From Thiohalomonas denitrificans (GTDB taxonomy: Bacteria; Pseudomonadota; Gammaproteobacteria; Thiohalomonadales; Thiohalomonadaceae): 64,000 nucleotides of DNA. Every line of letters starts with the position of its first letter. The first letter of the stretch is position 1. A program made the position numbers and the translations under genes. Where the stretch lies: contig DYFR01000007.1 of NCBI GenBank assembly GCA_020725115.1, positions 46,188 to 110,187 of the forward strand, given 5' to 3'. Below are positions 8,323 to 15,708 of this stretch, piece after piece. Below the pieces are notes generated by a model. It was not told where the DNA came from, searched no databases, and worked only from the letters and a program-made list of their open reading frames with translations.

Positions 8323-8563
8323 GAGTTTATTCTCTTAACCGGGTGTCCGGGGAGTCGGGGCAGGATCACTTTCGGAATACCCCACCGACTTGGCAAGCAA
8401 GTTGCTCACGGCTCGAAAAAATATCGATAGATAGCTCATGCCGCGTGCCAGACCTCGACAGTCCGATACGTCGCCGTCGAATGGGGGTTGACGCGAGCCG
8501 CCCATGAACGGGATTCGAGTAATTCGGATATCGGACTTATTGACGAGCCAGTGTAATATGGAC

Positions 8564-9811
8564 TCAGGACAGTCTGTCCAACATGTTGGCTTTGCTCAAG
8601 GCGTCGCGGACACGAACTGAAAGGTCACAAACTATTAGTACCAAGGACTCATTGGGATCGTTGGAAACAATAGACAACCAGGGGGCTTCCTCGCTATGCC
8701 AGTTTTTGAATTTTGGAGCGAACTCACGATCAGGAACGTCAGAATGCCAAGCCCACCACTCGCTGTTCTTTCCTATCATCTCGAGGTCTTTGTTCATTAC
8801 CTCATAGATATCGTGCCATTTGGACGAGTCGAAAGTTACAGCCTCGGACTTGCGTCTAATTCCCCAGAAAAACCTTTGTAAACCGGCTCCATAAAACTCG
8901 AACCGCAGGTACAGATGTTGCTCGCGTTCCTTTACGAAGGTCACTCCGAATCCGACGCAAGCTTGCCACCCCGACGAAAGCCCGTCATCCCAAATAAGCC
9001 CAAAGCCATGGGTCTCTAGAGATTCTGACAGTCGGTTTTTGAAATCCAGCAAGAGACGCCGTTTTACATCATCAAAGCATCTAAATACCGAGAATGCGGC
9101 AGCGATATTTGTTGGCGATTCGGTAATTATGCTGGTTGTTTCATGTTGTGCCGACATATCCATTTCTCCGTTTATTTGTTCTGACACGAACGTTGTCAGC
9201 TCCTCAATAAATACCCTGACTACCGGCGCCTGAGATTTGCAGGAACACAAATTAAGCCAGGTTACAATGTCGCGATACGTTATCTGTAAAAAATTGCCAC
9301 TTTGTGATAGATAGGTTCGTTCGTTTGGTGTGATGCTTTTTTCTGATGGCTCTGTATTTCCTATATAGATCAGGAGCCAGTTTTTTGTTCCAGATATTTC
9401 TTTTAAAAATTTTGCATAATCATGCAGTTGATTGGGCGGGTCGGCGGCCCAAGGCTTATTCTCGATGCCGACAATGCCGGTGCCCGGGATGTCCAAATAT
9501 ATATCGATACGCCTCTGGCCATTTGCCTGCTTTTCTGTGGTGACACGGCATTCCTTGGTATTTGTAATCCAATTCGCATCCGGGCGGAGTGTCTCGAAAA
9601 ATGCGTCGATGAACGCGGAGCCTTGACCGTGTTTTCCGGCAGGGTCAAGCAGGCTGGCCATACACCATGACAAGCCCATCTCGTCGGTCCGGAGAAAATC
9701 AAAGATGCGGAACTCTGGGGCAAGGCGACTGGCAAACCGCCGTTTGGCTTCGCCCAGAACTCTGCTGTTGATGCTGATGGAAGAGAGAAGGTTTTTGACG
9801 TTTTCTGTCAT
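8564..9811 (-). CDS. PD-(D/E)XK nuclease-superfamily protein
   Basis: A 415-residue protein from ATG 9811; a TTG nine bases earlier would overlap the WYL gene by four bases. The nuclease core is RIDIYL (Asp103) followed by GIENK (Glu117-x-Lys119) and a QLHDYAKFL helix, the pattern of the PDDEXK_4-like family seen in conflict islands. The C-terminal half is unassigned. It is the last gene of the five-gene minus-strand set. The predicted activity is DNA cleavage, but it is untested. Composition is more AT-rich than the upstream genes of the set, so it may be a later addition. Confidence 0.72.
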   Translation of the reverse strand: MTENVKNLLSSISINSRVLGEAKRRFASRLAPEFRIFDFLRTDEMGLSWCMASLLDPAGKHGQGSAFIDAFFETLRPDANWITNTKECRVTTEKQANGQRRIDIYLDIPGTGIVGIENKPWAADPPNQLHDYAKFLKEISGTKNWLLIYIGNTEPSEKSITPNERTYLSQSGNFLQITYRDIVTWLNLCSCKSQAPVVRVFIEELTTFVSEQINGEMDMSAQHETTSIITESPTNIAAAFSVFRCFDDVKRRLLLDFKNRLSESLETHGFGLIWDDGLSSGWQACVGFGVTFVKEREQHLYLRFEFYGAGLQRFFWGIRRKSEAVTFDSSKWHDIYEVMNKDLEMIGKNSEWWAWHSDVPDREFAPKFKNWHSEEAPWLSIVSNDPNESLVLIVCDLSVRVRDALSKANMLDRLS

Positions 9812-9816
9812 ATTAA

Positions 9817-10830
9817 TCAATCGCTTTCGTAGTGTGACACTGTGTTTGTCAGCGTTTGCTTGATCTCGGTAAGCAGGTGTTTAGGGCCTCGAACCTTGAT
9901 GTTTGGACCCTGCGACAATATCCACCACCGCAACTGCCACGAGTCTGCCACGGTGGCGGCAAGCAGGTGTTCGTCGCCATCCTGCACAAGCTTCTGATCT
10001 TCACTGAGCGGGGTTTCGCCCAGGATCCGCGCCAGCCAGTCGACGACGCGGGCTTTAAGCTTGATAGATTTGCCGTTGCCGAACTGAAACGCTCCCAATT
10101 GGATGTATTCATCGATGTTGAAGCCCTTGGGCGGCCTGATGCGGTCGGTCAGGCGCTCGGCGCGGCTGATGCGATGCAGTGCATAGATGCGTATGTCGTC
10201 GTACCCATAGGCCGTGGCGACGAGGTAGGTGATCGGGCCGCGCTGTACCATGGCGAGCGGATGGAGGACGCGGGTCTGGGGTTCATCGGCGTCCATGGAC
10301 TGATAGTCCACTTCTAGCTGTATCTCGTTCAGCAGCGCACCCTGGACGGTTTCGAGTACCGCTTGATCAATCTTCGGTGGGAGCAGGGGCAGCGCCGGTG
10401 GAATGTTGCGCACCTTGTCGGCCCACTGCGCAAGCCCGGGATGCTGTTTCTGGCTGGCAAGCTTGTTGGCCGCCTGACGGAAGCGCGGCTCCACCGCCTT
10501 GAGCACGCTGGCCGGCAGTAGCGGCCGAATCGTTTCCTCGATCATGCGCAGGGACAGGGCTTCCGCCACGTTGACGCCCGGCACGTCAGACGAGGCGCCC
10601 TTGGCCCAATGCCAGCCAAACGGTTGACCCTTATCATTGCGTTCAATCGACGGAAATACCGCCACCAGGCTGTCCAGGTCGCGCTCAACTGTGCGCTTGG
10701 TCACCTTGTAGCCGAGTTCCGCCAACTCCTGAGTCAGTTCCGCCGCCGTCTTGCCCGGCCGGTGGCTGGGCAACAGCTTGAGCAGCTCCCATTGGCGGGT
10801 GAGGGTATTGCGGCTGCTGTCACTCGGCAT
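9817..10830 (-). CDS. WYL-domain transcriptional regulator
   Basis: A 337-residue protein. The N-terminal winged HTH (LTRQWELLKLLP through KRTVERDLDSLV) is followed by a WYL domain around 170-240 (LHPLAMVQRGPITYLVATAYGYDD, then IYALHRISRAERL) and a WCX-like C-terminal domain. WYL regulators sense ligands, often nucleic-acid products, and control defence genes. Start ATG 10830 is chosen over one 57 bases upstream because it begins family homology and overlaps the end of the previous gene by 11 bases, implying translational coupling. Confidence 0.86.
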   Translation of the reverse strand: MPSDSSRNTLTRQWELLKLLPSHRPGKTAAELTQELAELGYKVTKRTVERDLDSLVAVFPSIERNDKGQPFGWHWAKGASSDVPGVNVAEALSLRMIEETIRPLLPASVLKAVEPRFRQAANKLASQKQHPGLAQWADKVRNIPPALPLLPPKIDQAVLETVQGALLNEIQLEVDYQSMDADEPQTRVLHPLAMVQRGPITYLVATAYGYDDIRIYALHRISRAERLTDRIRPPKGFNIDEYIQLGAFQFGNGKSIKLKARVVDWLARILGETPLSEDQKLVQDGDEHLLAATVADSWQLRWWILSQGPNIKVRGPKHLLTEIKQTLTNTVSHYESD

Positions 10831-12286
10831 GGTCTGTCCCTTGAAAGTGGCGTGCCACACGAACCATGGCCCAGGTATCCCGTTCACAATATTTCAGCAA
10901 GCCATCACGAAGCTGGGCCTTGCGCTCGGTGCTGGTTTCCGGCTGCAATATCTCGGCGAACGCGGATTGAGCCATGCCGCCGTCGGCAACTTCCAGATCG
11001 TCGTAGGCCAATTCTGGCGCGATGCTGGGGAGCACTGCCTTGATGGACCAGGAGCCCCGCATCTCGGGGTGGTAGTAATGCGTACGGGCGATGGGCAGCA
11101 GATCGACGATACGGTCGATGGCGGCCATCAGTGCCGGCGCTAGGTCGGGGTAGGTCTCGGCAAGCTCCCGCATACGGGTGCGCTCGAAAGGGGCGAAGTA
11201 GACGAAGATCGGACCTTCGGTGCCCAGTGCCGCAACCAGCGCCTCGGCAAAGGCGCGGCGCGGATCGCCGGTACCATCAGCAAGATATTCCAAGTGGGCA
11301 ACGTCGCCCGTGGCATTCTCGACGTGACACGACCACTGGAAGGGGACCTGGGCATAGGGGCGGGTCCCCGCCCAAATGGGCACAACGAACTGGATGGTCT
11401 CGAAGTCGAGATAGTAGCGCGGCCAACCCATGCCCCGCAGGAGTGTCGCGGCCTCGGCATCCAGCACCGGGGTGTTGTCACGGGTCGCCTGCCAGACGCG
11501 GATGTGTTTGGGGCTGGACAGTCGGCCTTCCGGTATGGAACGAATATCCTCATAGCCCTCGGCCCGCAGTTCATCCGCCAGCTTGCCTGCATACGGAAGC
11601 ACTTCGGGTGGGTAAATGTCCTCATCCCCTTCATCGGGCGAACAGAAACCGAAGAAGGGACAGTCGAAGGGATCGCTGCATTGGGTGCCTGGCGCCGTCT
11701 CCGGATCTGCGCCATCCAGGGTGGCGCGGGCCGCATCGATCCACGCGGGTACCTCGGGTTCCAGTGGCGCGATCTCGTCGGTGATATCCGTGTGGGCAAG
11801 CAGGCCCTCATAGCGGCCATCGCCCGGATAGATGAAGGAGGTATCGATGTGAGCGATTTCGACACGCGAGAGGGCAACACCAGCCTTGCGCGTTACCCAA
11901 GATTGCACCGCAGCGTCGGTGAGATGGTACGGCTTGACCTTGGTTGCGGATTTGACCTCGGCCATGCGCCACTCATTGCCATCCGGCAGCAGAAGATCGG
12001 CGCGTACCAGTACACCGTCGGCCTGGAAGGTGGCCTCGAACAGAGGGCGAGGCGGCTCCCGCAGCACGCGGGCGGTATCGGCCAGCGCCTGCTTGAGATC
12101 CTCTGCGTCGATGAGCACACCGCCCGGTTGGAGGTCGCGGGCAATATCGCCCACCTGATGGCCTGCTGCAAACCGTGCGGCGCTCCACGGGTCTTCCTCG
12201 GCCAGCTCCGGGCGATGAATCTGCAGCCATAGCCGCCGGGGGCATTGGCGGTGGGCGAGGATGCGTGATTTCGAGAGTCCGTGCAT
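10820..12286 (-). CDS. DUF2779-type fusion: Cas4-like Fe-S nuclease plus DEDD exonuclease domain
   Basis: A 488-residue protein. The N-terminal half resembles Cas4/RecB nucleases: LSKSRILAHRQCPRRLWL at the start (Cys15), the catalytic EVKS motif (Glu110, Lys112), and Cys203, Cys209 and Cys215 (CSDPFDCPFFGFC) completing a four-cysteine Fe-S set with Cys15. The C-terminal half has an RNase H-like DEDD exonuclease signature: LDFET (Asp294, Glu296) and YCERDTW (Asp470). I take ATG 12286, preceded by AAGGA, not an upstream start lacking homology. It lies between the FtsZ-like and WYL genes. The predicted role is processing foreign or damaged DNA; this is inference. Confidence 0.8.
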   Translation of the reverse strand: MHGLSKSRILAHRQCPRRLWLQIHRPELAEEDPWSAARFAAGHQVGDIARDLQPGGVLIDAEDLKQALADTARVLREPPRPLFEATFQADGVLVRADLLLPDGNEWRMAEVKSATKVKPYHLTDAAVQSWVTRKAGVALSRVEIAHIDTSFIYPGDGRYEGLLAHTDITDEIAPLEPEVPAWIDAARATLDGADPETAPGTQCSDPFDCPFFGFCSPDEGDEDIYPPEVLPYAGKLADELRAEGYEDIRSIPEGRLSSPKHIRVWQATRDNTPVLDAEAATLLRGMGWPRYYLDFETIQFVVPIWAGTRPYAQVPFQWSCHVENATGDVAHLEYLADGTGDPRRAFAEALVAALGTEGPIFVYFAPFERTRMRELAETYPDLAPALMAAIDRIVDLLPIARTHYYHPEMRGSWSIKAVLPSIAPELAYDDLEVADGGMAQSAFAEILQPETSTERKAQLRDGLLKYCERDTWAMVRVARHFQGTDHAE

Positions 12287-12302
12287 AACTGTCCTTGCCT
12301 GA

Positions 12303-13316
12303 TCATTGCGTGAATGGGGCTGCAAGTCGTGCAGTCGCTTCTTGAACGGCTTGTGCTGTCCACTCACGCTTGCCTGTCGAAACAAGGCTGAAGGCCCTAC
12401 GTCCGCTGCCGGCCCAATCTGGCCGAATAATAACACTTACGCCTAAGGCGGCAGATGGCGTCAGATATTGCGATAACGCCGCACAAGTCTGCTGGAACTC
12501 GTCCATGGACAAGTCTTGTGTGGCATGGAACCATGCCAGCACGGAACCTTGTCGTTCCATCGTCCATGTGGCCACGGCTTGTCTCATCGCACGATGGCAG
12601 TCGTCTTGCCACTCAATGGCGTGACACCGGGCGATAGGGCGACCTTGCGTCAAGTGGTCGCGTATCTCATCGGCAGTTATGACGGTCACGGCATCGTTCT
12701 GTTGGAACCACCCATCCAGCAGCAACGCGGCTGTATGTATTTCTGCGTCTGGATTATCTGCCTCGATGCGCAGCACACCGTGGAGGTGCTGCTCCATGGC
12801 TGAATCCAAGGGTCTGGCTGTGTACGAGCCATCGCGACCCAGCAATAGAACCGCGCGAAGTCCGATTCGCTGATACAGGCTGATATGTCTGGCCCAGTAC
12901 CATGCCGCCCTCGGAACATTCGGGTCTGTGCTGTCGACAACGAGTATGGCGGCGGTGCAGCTGTCCAGTTGGGTATGAAGCCAGTCCTCTTCGAGTTGTG
13001 GACCGGATAGGCCGGGATCGCTGCAAGGGTCGCTGCCGGGCGATGTCATGCAGCCTGCATGCATTCGTGCCAGCGCATCGCTTGCCCTGCGCCCCAGTCC
13101 AATTACGAAGGGATGCCCGGAACTTATTCCATGGGTAGCGCCGGTTTTCCAGGCAAACGTCGCGTGACCACGCTCTGACAGGTTCGGGTCGTACAGGGCA
13201 CGCAGCGATCGGGTATCGGCCTGCTGTTTCACGAAGGCGTTGGCCACCTCCCAGCGGGCGGCGGCCCCCAGCGCGATGCCCGTTCCGATAAGTTTCAAGG
13301 CTTGACGTCGTTGCAT
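12303..13316 (-). CDS. divergent FtsZ/tubulin-superfamily protein with N-terminal signal or anchor (tentative)
   Basis: A 337-residue protein from ATG 13316 (GAGGGTGA upstream). It starts MQRRQALKLIGTGIALGAAA, a twin-arginine-like leader or membrane anchor. FVIGLGRRASDALARM resembles the FtsZ nucleotide-binding start, and the C-terminal part (VLAWFHATQDLSMDEF, then GVSVIIRPDW and FSLVSTG) resembles the second FtsZ domain (NITGGxDLTLxEV ... VTVIATG). The GGGTGTG loop of true FtsZ is not present; DSTDPNVPRAA occupies that region. GTP binding is therefore doubtful. It sits 11 bp after the AAA gene and 16 bp before the DUF2779 gene. It could be an unrelated secreted protein. Confidence 0.45.
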   Translation of the reverse strand: MQRRQALKLIGTGIALGAAARWEVANAFVKQQADTRSLRALYDPNLSERGHATFAWKTGATHGISSGHPFVIGLGRRASDALARMHAGCMTSPGSDPCSDPGLSGPQLEEDWLHTQLDSCTAAILVVDSTDPNVPRAAWYWARHISLYQRIGLRAVLLLGRDGSYTARPLDSAMEQHLHGVLRIEADNPDAEIHTAALLLDGWFQQNDAVTVITADEIRDHLTQGRPIARCHAIEWQDDCHRAMRQAVATWTMERQGSVLAWFHATQDLSMDEFQQTCAALSQYLTPSAALGVSVIIRPDWAGSGRRAFSLVSTGKREWTAQAVQEATARLAAPFTQ

Positions 13317-13327
13317 GGCAATCACCC

Positions 13328-15430
13328 TCAGTGGACAAAGCCAATGCTGCGGCGTCGACCGTCTTCCTTGACGGCGCATTCCTCACCCAGTGCATCGAGC
13401 AGCAGGTGGGCGGTCGCGAACGGGCGGAAGCGGTGCTGACGGGCCGCGGCCGCATAGTCACCTGGCGTCAGCACACCCAGACCGGCGAGCCGATGCCGCA
13501 GCCCCGGCTCGGGTTGGGGCAGGCCAAGCGCGGCGCATTGCCGCACGAACATCTCCCAGGCCTGCTCCGGCAGCAGGTAGTCAAATTTCAGCTTGAGGTC
13601 GAACCGGCGCAGAGCAGCCTGATCCATGTTGTTCATCAGGTTGGTCGAGGCGATGAAGATGCCGGGGAAGCTCTCCATCTGGGTCAGCATCTCGTTGACC
13701 TGAGTGACCTCCCAGGAGCGCTCGGCGTTGCGGCGATCCTGCAGAAAGCTGTCCATCTCATCGATGAGCAGCAAGGCCCCCTCGCTTTCGGCCTCGCGGA
13801 AGGCCTTGGCGATGTTCTCCTCGGTACCGCCCACCCACATGGACAGCAGGTCGGAGGCGCGCTTGACCAGCAGCGGCATTTCCAACCGGTCGGCCAGCCA
13901 GCGGCCAAAGGCCGTCTTGCCGGTGCCGGGCGGACCATACAGGCACACCCGGCCGCTCTTGTTGCGCGACAGCCCATCGGCGATGGCGTTCAGGTCGGCA
14001 CTGGTATTGATGAATCGCGGGTCGTACCAGGACGGCAGCTGGTTGGGGTCGTTTTTCTTCAGCGGGGGATGGCCCTGGGTGGTGAGCGTATTGCCGATGA
14101 GACGTTCCAGCGCAGCTGGCACCTGCTCGTCCGTCAGCTCGCTGCGAATGCTGTTCACCACATGGGCGGCACGCTCCACCACGGCCGGCGCCAGGGCCTC
14201 GGCATGGGCGATGCGGGCGATGGCATCGCCCGGCAGCAGATCGGCGCACAGCTCGGTCATGATGCGCTCGCGCTGACGGCGCGGCGGCACCGGCAACTCG
14301 AACACCATATCGAAGCGGCGTACGAAGGCCGGCTCCAGCCCACGTATGGAGTTGGACAGCCACAGGGTCGGCACCGGGTTGTCTTCCAGCATGCGGTTCA
14401 GCCAGCCCTTGTTGGTTTCCGCGGTGCTGCGCTTGCCCCAGAAGGATTCACCGTCTCCGAAGATATCCTCCACCTCGTCGAACAGCAGCAGCGACTGGCG
14501 TGTGCCCAGGATGCTCTGGGCGGCGCGCAGGGCACGCAGGCGGTTGGTCCCGGTGATGGCATCACCATCGTTGTCTTCGCGTGCCACCTCGAACAGCTCG
14601 CAGCCGAAGGTCTGGGCCAGTACACGGGCAAACTGGGTCTTGCCGGTGCCGGGGCTGCCGTGGATGTAGATGTTTACACCCTTGTTGCGCTGGATGACGG
14701 CCTGGCGCAGATAGGGTACGACCACATCCAGATCGCGCTGAATGTGCTGGTAGTCGACCAGGCCCAGAGTCGGCGGGTTACACGGGGCAATCATCTCGCG
14801 CAGCAGGGTCAGGGGATCCTCGACGGAGCTTGCCATGCGGCCCGGCAGGCTCGTCGAGAGCAGATCGAGTTTTCCGGTAAGGGACATGCCGTTGCTGTGA
14901 TCAACCTTGATGAGGCCGGACTGTGCCAGTCGCCCCCGCGAGGAGAGTGCCTCCTTTACCTGTTGCTCGGCCGAGCCCAGCAACACCGACAGGGCCATAT
15001 ACAGACGGGTGGTCGACATAGGCCCCGCAAGATCGAGCGCCACATCGAGCTGCGGTGCATTGTAGGCAATGACCACAAACTCCAGGATCCGGCGCGAGGT
15101 CTCATCCAGGTTAATCAAGTCCGCGAGACGTCTGGCGTTGTGGTGCAAAATCTCAGGGATCGTGGCATCGGCCAATTCACGCTCGGCCGTGGCGTGCTGC
15201 TTACGCAGCTCTGCAAGAATCCTGTTGCGGTCAAACTTGGGCGAGTCAGGATCAGTCCACTTTCCCAGACCGATGGTTTCGGCCAGGTTGTCGTCACGAA
15301 AACTCGAGCTACCGATGAACTCCTTGTGGCCCCCAAGCGGGACAAGCAGGCGCAGAATCCACAGGCGCACGATGTCGCCCTGCTCAATGGCGAATGATGG
15401 AGGGGAAGAGTGGTGTAGTGGGCGGCGCAT
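13328..15430 (-). CDS. double-AAA+ ATPase of the candidate conflict operon
   Basis: A 700-residue protein with an unassigned N-terminal region of about 250 residues and two AAA+ modules. Module 1 has Walker A GSPGTGKT (258-265) and Walker B LLLFDEVEDIF. Module 2 has Walker A GPPGTGKT (499-506) and Walker B LLLIDEMDSF; the second module resembles the FtsH/Cdc48-type spastin group (WVGGTEENIAKAF, ASTNLMNNMDQAALRRFD). Such proteins form hexameric remodelling machines. It is the first gene of the five-gene minus-strand set, with direct repeats 27-60 bp upstream. The substrate is unknown. Confidence 0.82.
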   Translation of the reverse strand: MRRPLHHSSPPSFAIEQGDIVRLWILRLLVPLGGHKEFIGSSSFRDDNLAETIGLGKWTDPDSPKFDRNRILAELRKQHATAERELADATIPEILHHNARRLADLINLDETSRRILEFVVIAYNAPQLDVALDLAGPMSTTRLYMALSVLLGSAEQQVKEALSSRGRLAQSGLIKVDHSNGMSLTGKLDLLSTSLPGRMASSVEDPLTLLREMIAPCNPPTLGLVDYQHIQRDLDVVVPYLRQAVIQRNKGVNIYIHGSPGTGKTQFARVLAQTFGCELFEVAREDNDGDAITGTNRLRALRAAQSILGTRQSLLLFDEVEDIFGDGESFWGKRSTAETNKGWLNRMLEDNPVPTLWLSNSIRGLEPAFVRRFDMVFELPVPPRRQRERIMTELCADLLPGDAIARIAHAEALAPAVVERAAHVVNSIRSELTDEQVPAALERLIGNTLTTQGHPPLKKNDPNQLPSWYDPRFINTSADLNAIADGLSRNKSGRVCLYGPPGTGKTAFGRWLADRLEMPLLVKRASDLLSMWVGGTEENIAKAFREAESEGALLLIDEMDSFLQDRRNAERSWEVTQVNEMLTQMESFPGIFIASTNLMNNMDQAALRRFDLKLKFDYLLPEQAWEMFVRQCAALGLPQPEPGLRHRLAGLGVLTPGDYAAAARQHRFRPFATAHLLLDALGEECAVKEDGRRRSIGFVH

Positions 15431-15457
15431 GGTGGAGTCTCCCGGTGGTGTTTGAGA

Positions 15458-15491
15458 GACAGTATGCGTCGTGGTACGACAGAATACGTCG
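15458..15491. promoter_or_regulatory. tandem direct repeats upstream of the AAA gene, candidate operator
   Basis: Two 14-bp direct repeats, gacagtatgcgtcg (15458-15471) and gacagaatacgtcg (15478-15491), match at 12 of 14 positions and are spaced 20 bp apart, about two helical turns. They lie just upstream of the first gene of the set, which itself encodes a WYL regulator. Binding by that regulator is inference. Confidence 0.5.
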
Positions 15492-15708
15492 CACTTAGGG
15501 GCTGTTACGGCAGGTGCGGGTAGGTCGCCCGTGAAGAATATTATGGGAGAGGCCGATTAGTCGGGCGACATGGCCGCTCCACGCGCCGCCATCGCCCGGC
15601 ATAGCCAGACCCACAAGTCACCTGATGAGCAAGTTCGGCGTTCTCTGCACCTCCGCGCCTCACATGGGTGGTGGAAGGTCCTTGTCGTCTTCGCGTTGGA
15701 TTCTGCGT

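Larger units (their letters stand above)
7118..8368 (-). mobile_element. complete IS3-family insertion sequence (about 1.25 kb)
   Basis: The ends are imperfect inverted repeats starting TGATCCTGCCCCG; 29 of the terminal 35 positions match between left (7118-7152) and right (8334-8368). The element holds orfA and orfB on the minus strand with a -1 frameshift site. The match may extend two more bases on each side (AG before TGATCC). No clear 3-4 bp target duplication is visible in the flanks, so either the borders have drifted or recombination removed one side. Confidence 0.88.

Noticed and set aside
7111..8375. Target-site duplication of the IS3-family element
   Set aside because: Flanks (ggcgtag on the left, ctttcg on the right) show no convincing 3-4 bp direct repeat.
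12303..13316. Calling this protein a functional FtsZ
   Set aside because: The GGGTGTG tubulin signature is absent and a signal-like leader is present, so only a tentative superfamily assignment is justified.
13331..15397. Long plus-strand open frame opposite the double-AAA gene
   Set aside because: The minus-strand frame has two complete AAA modules; the plus-strand translation has no recognisable domain.
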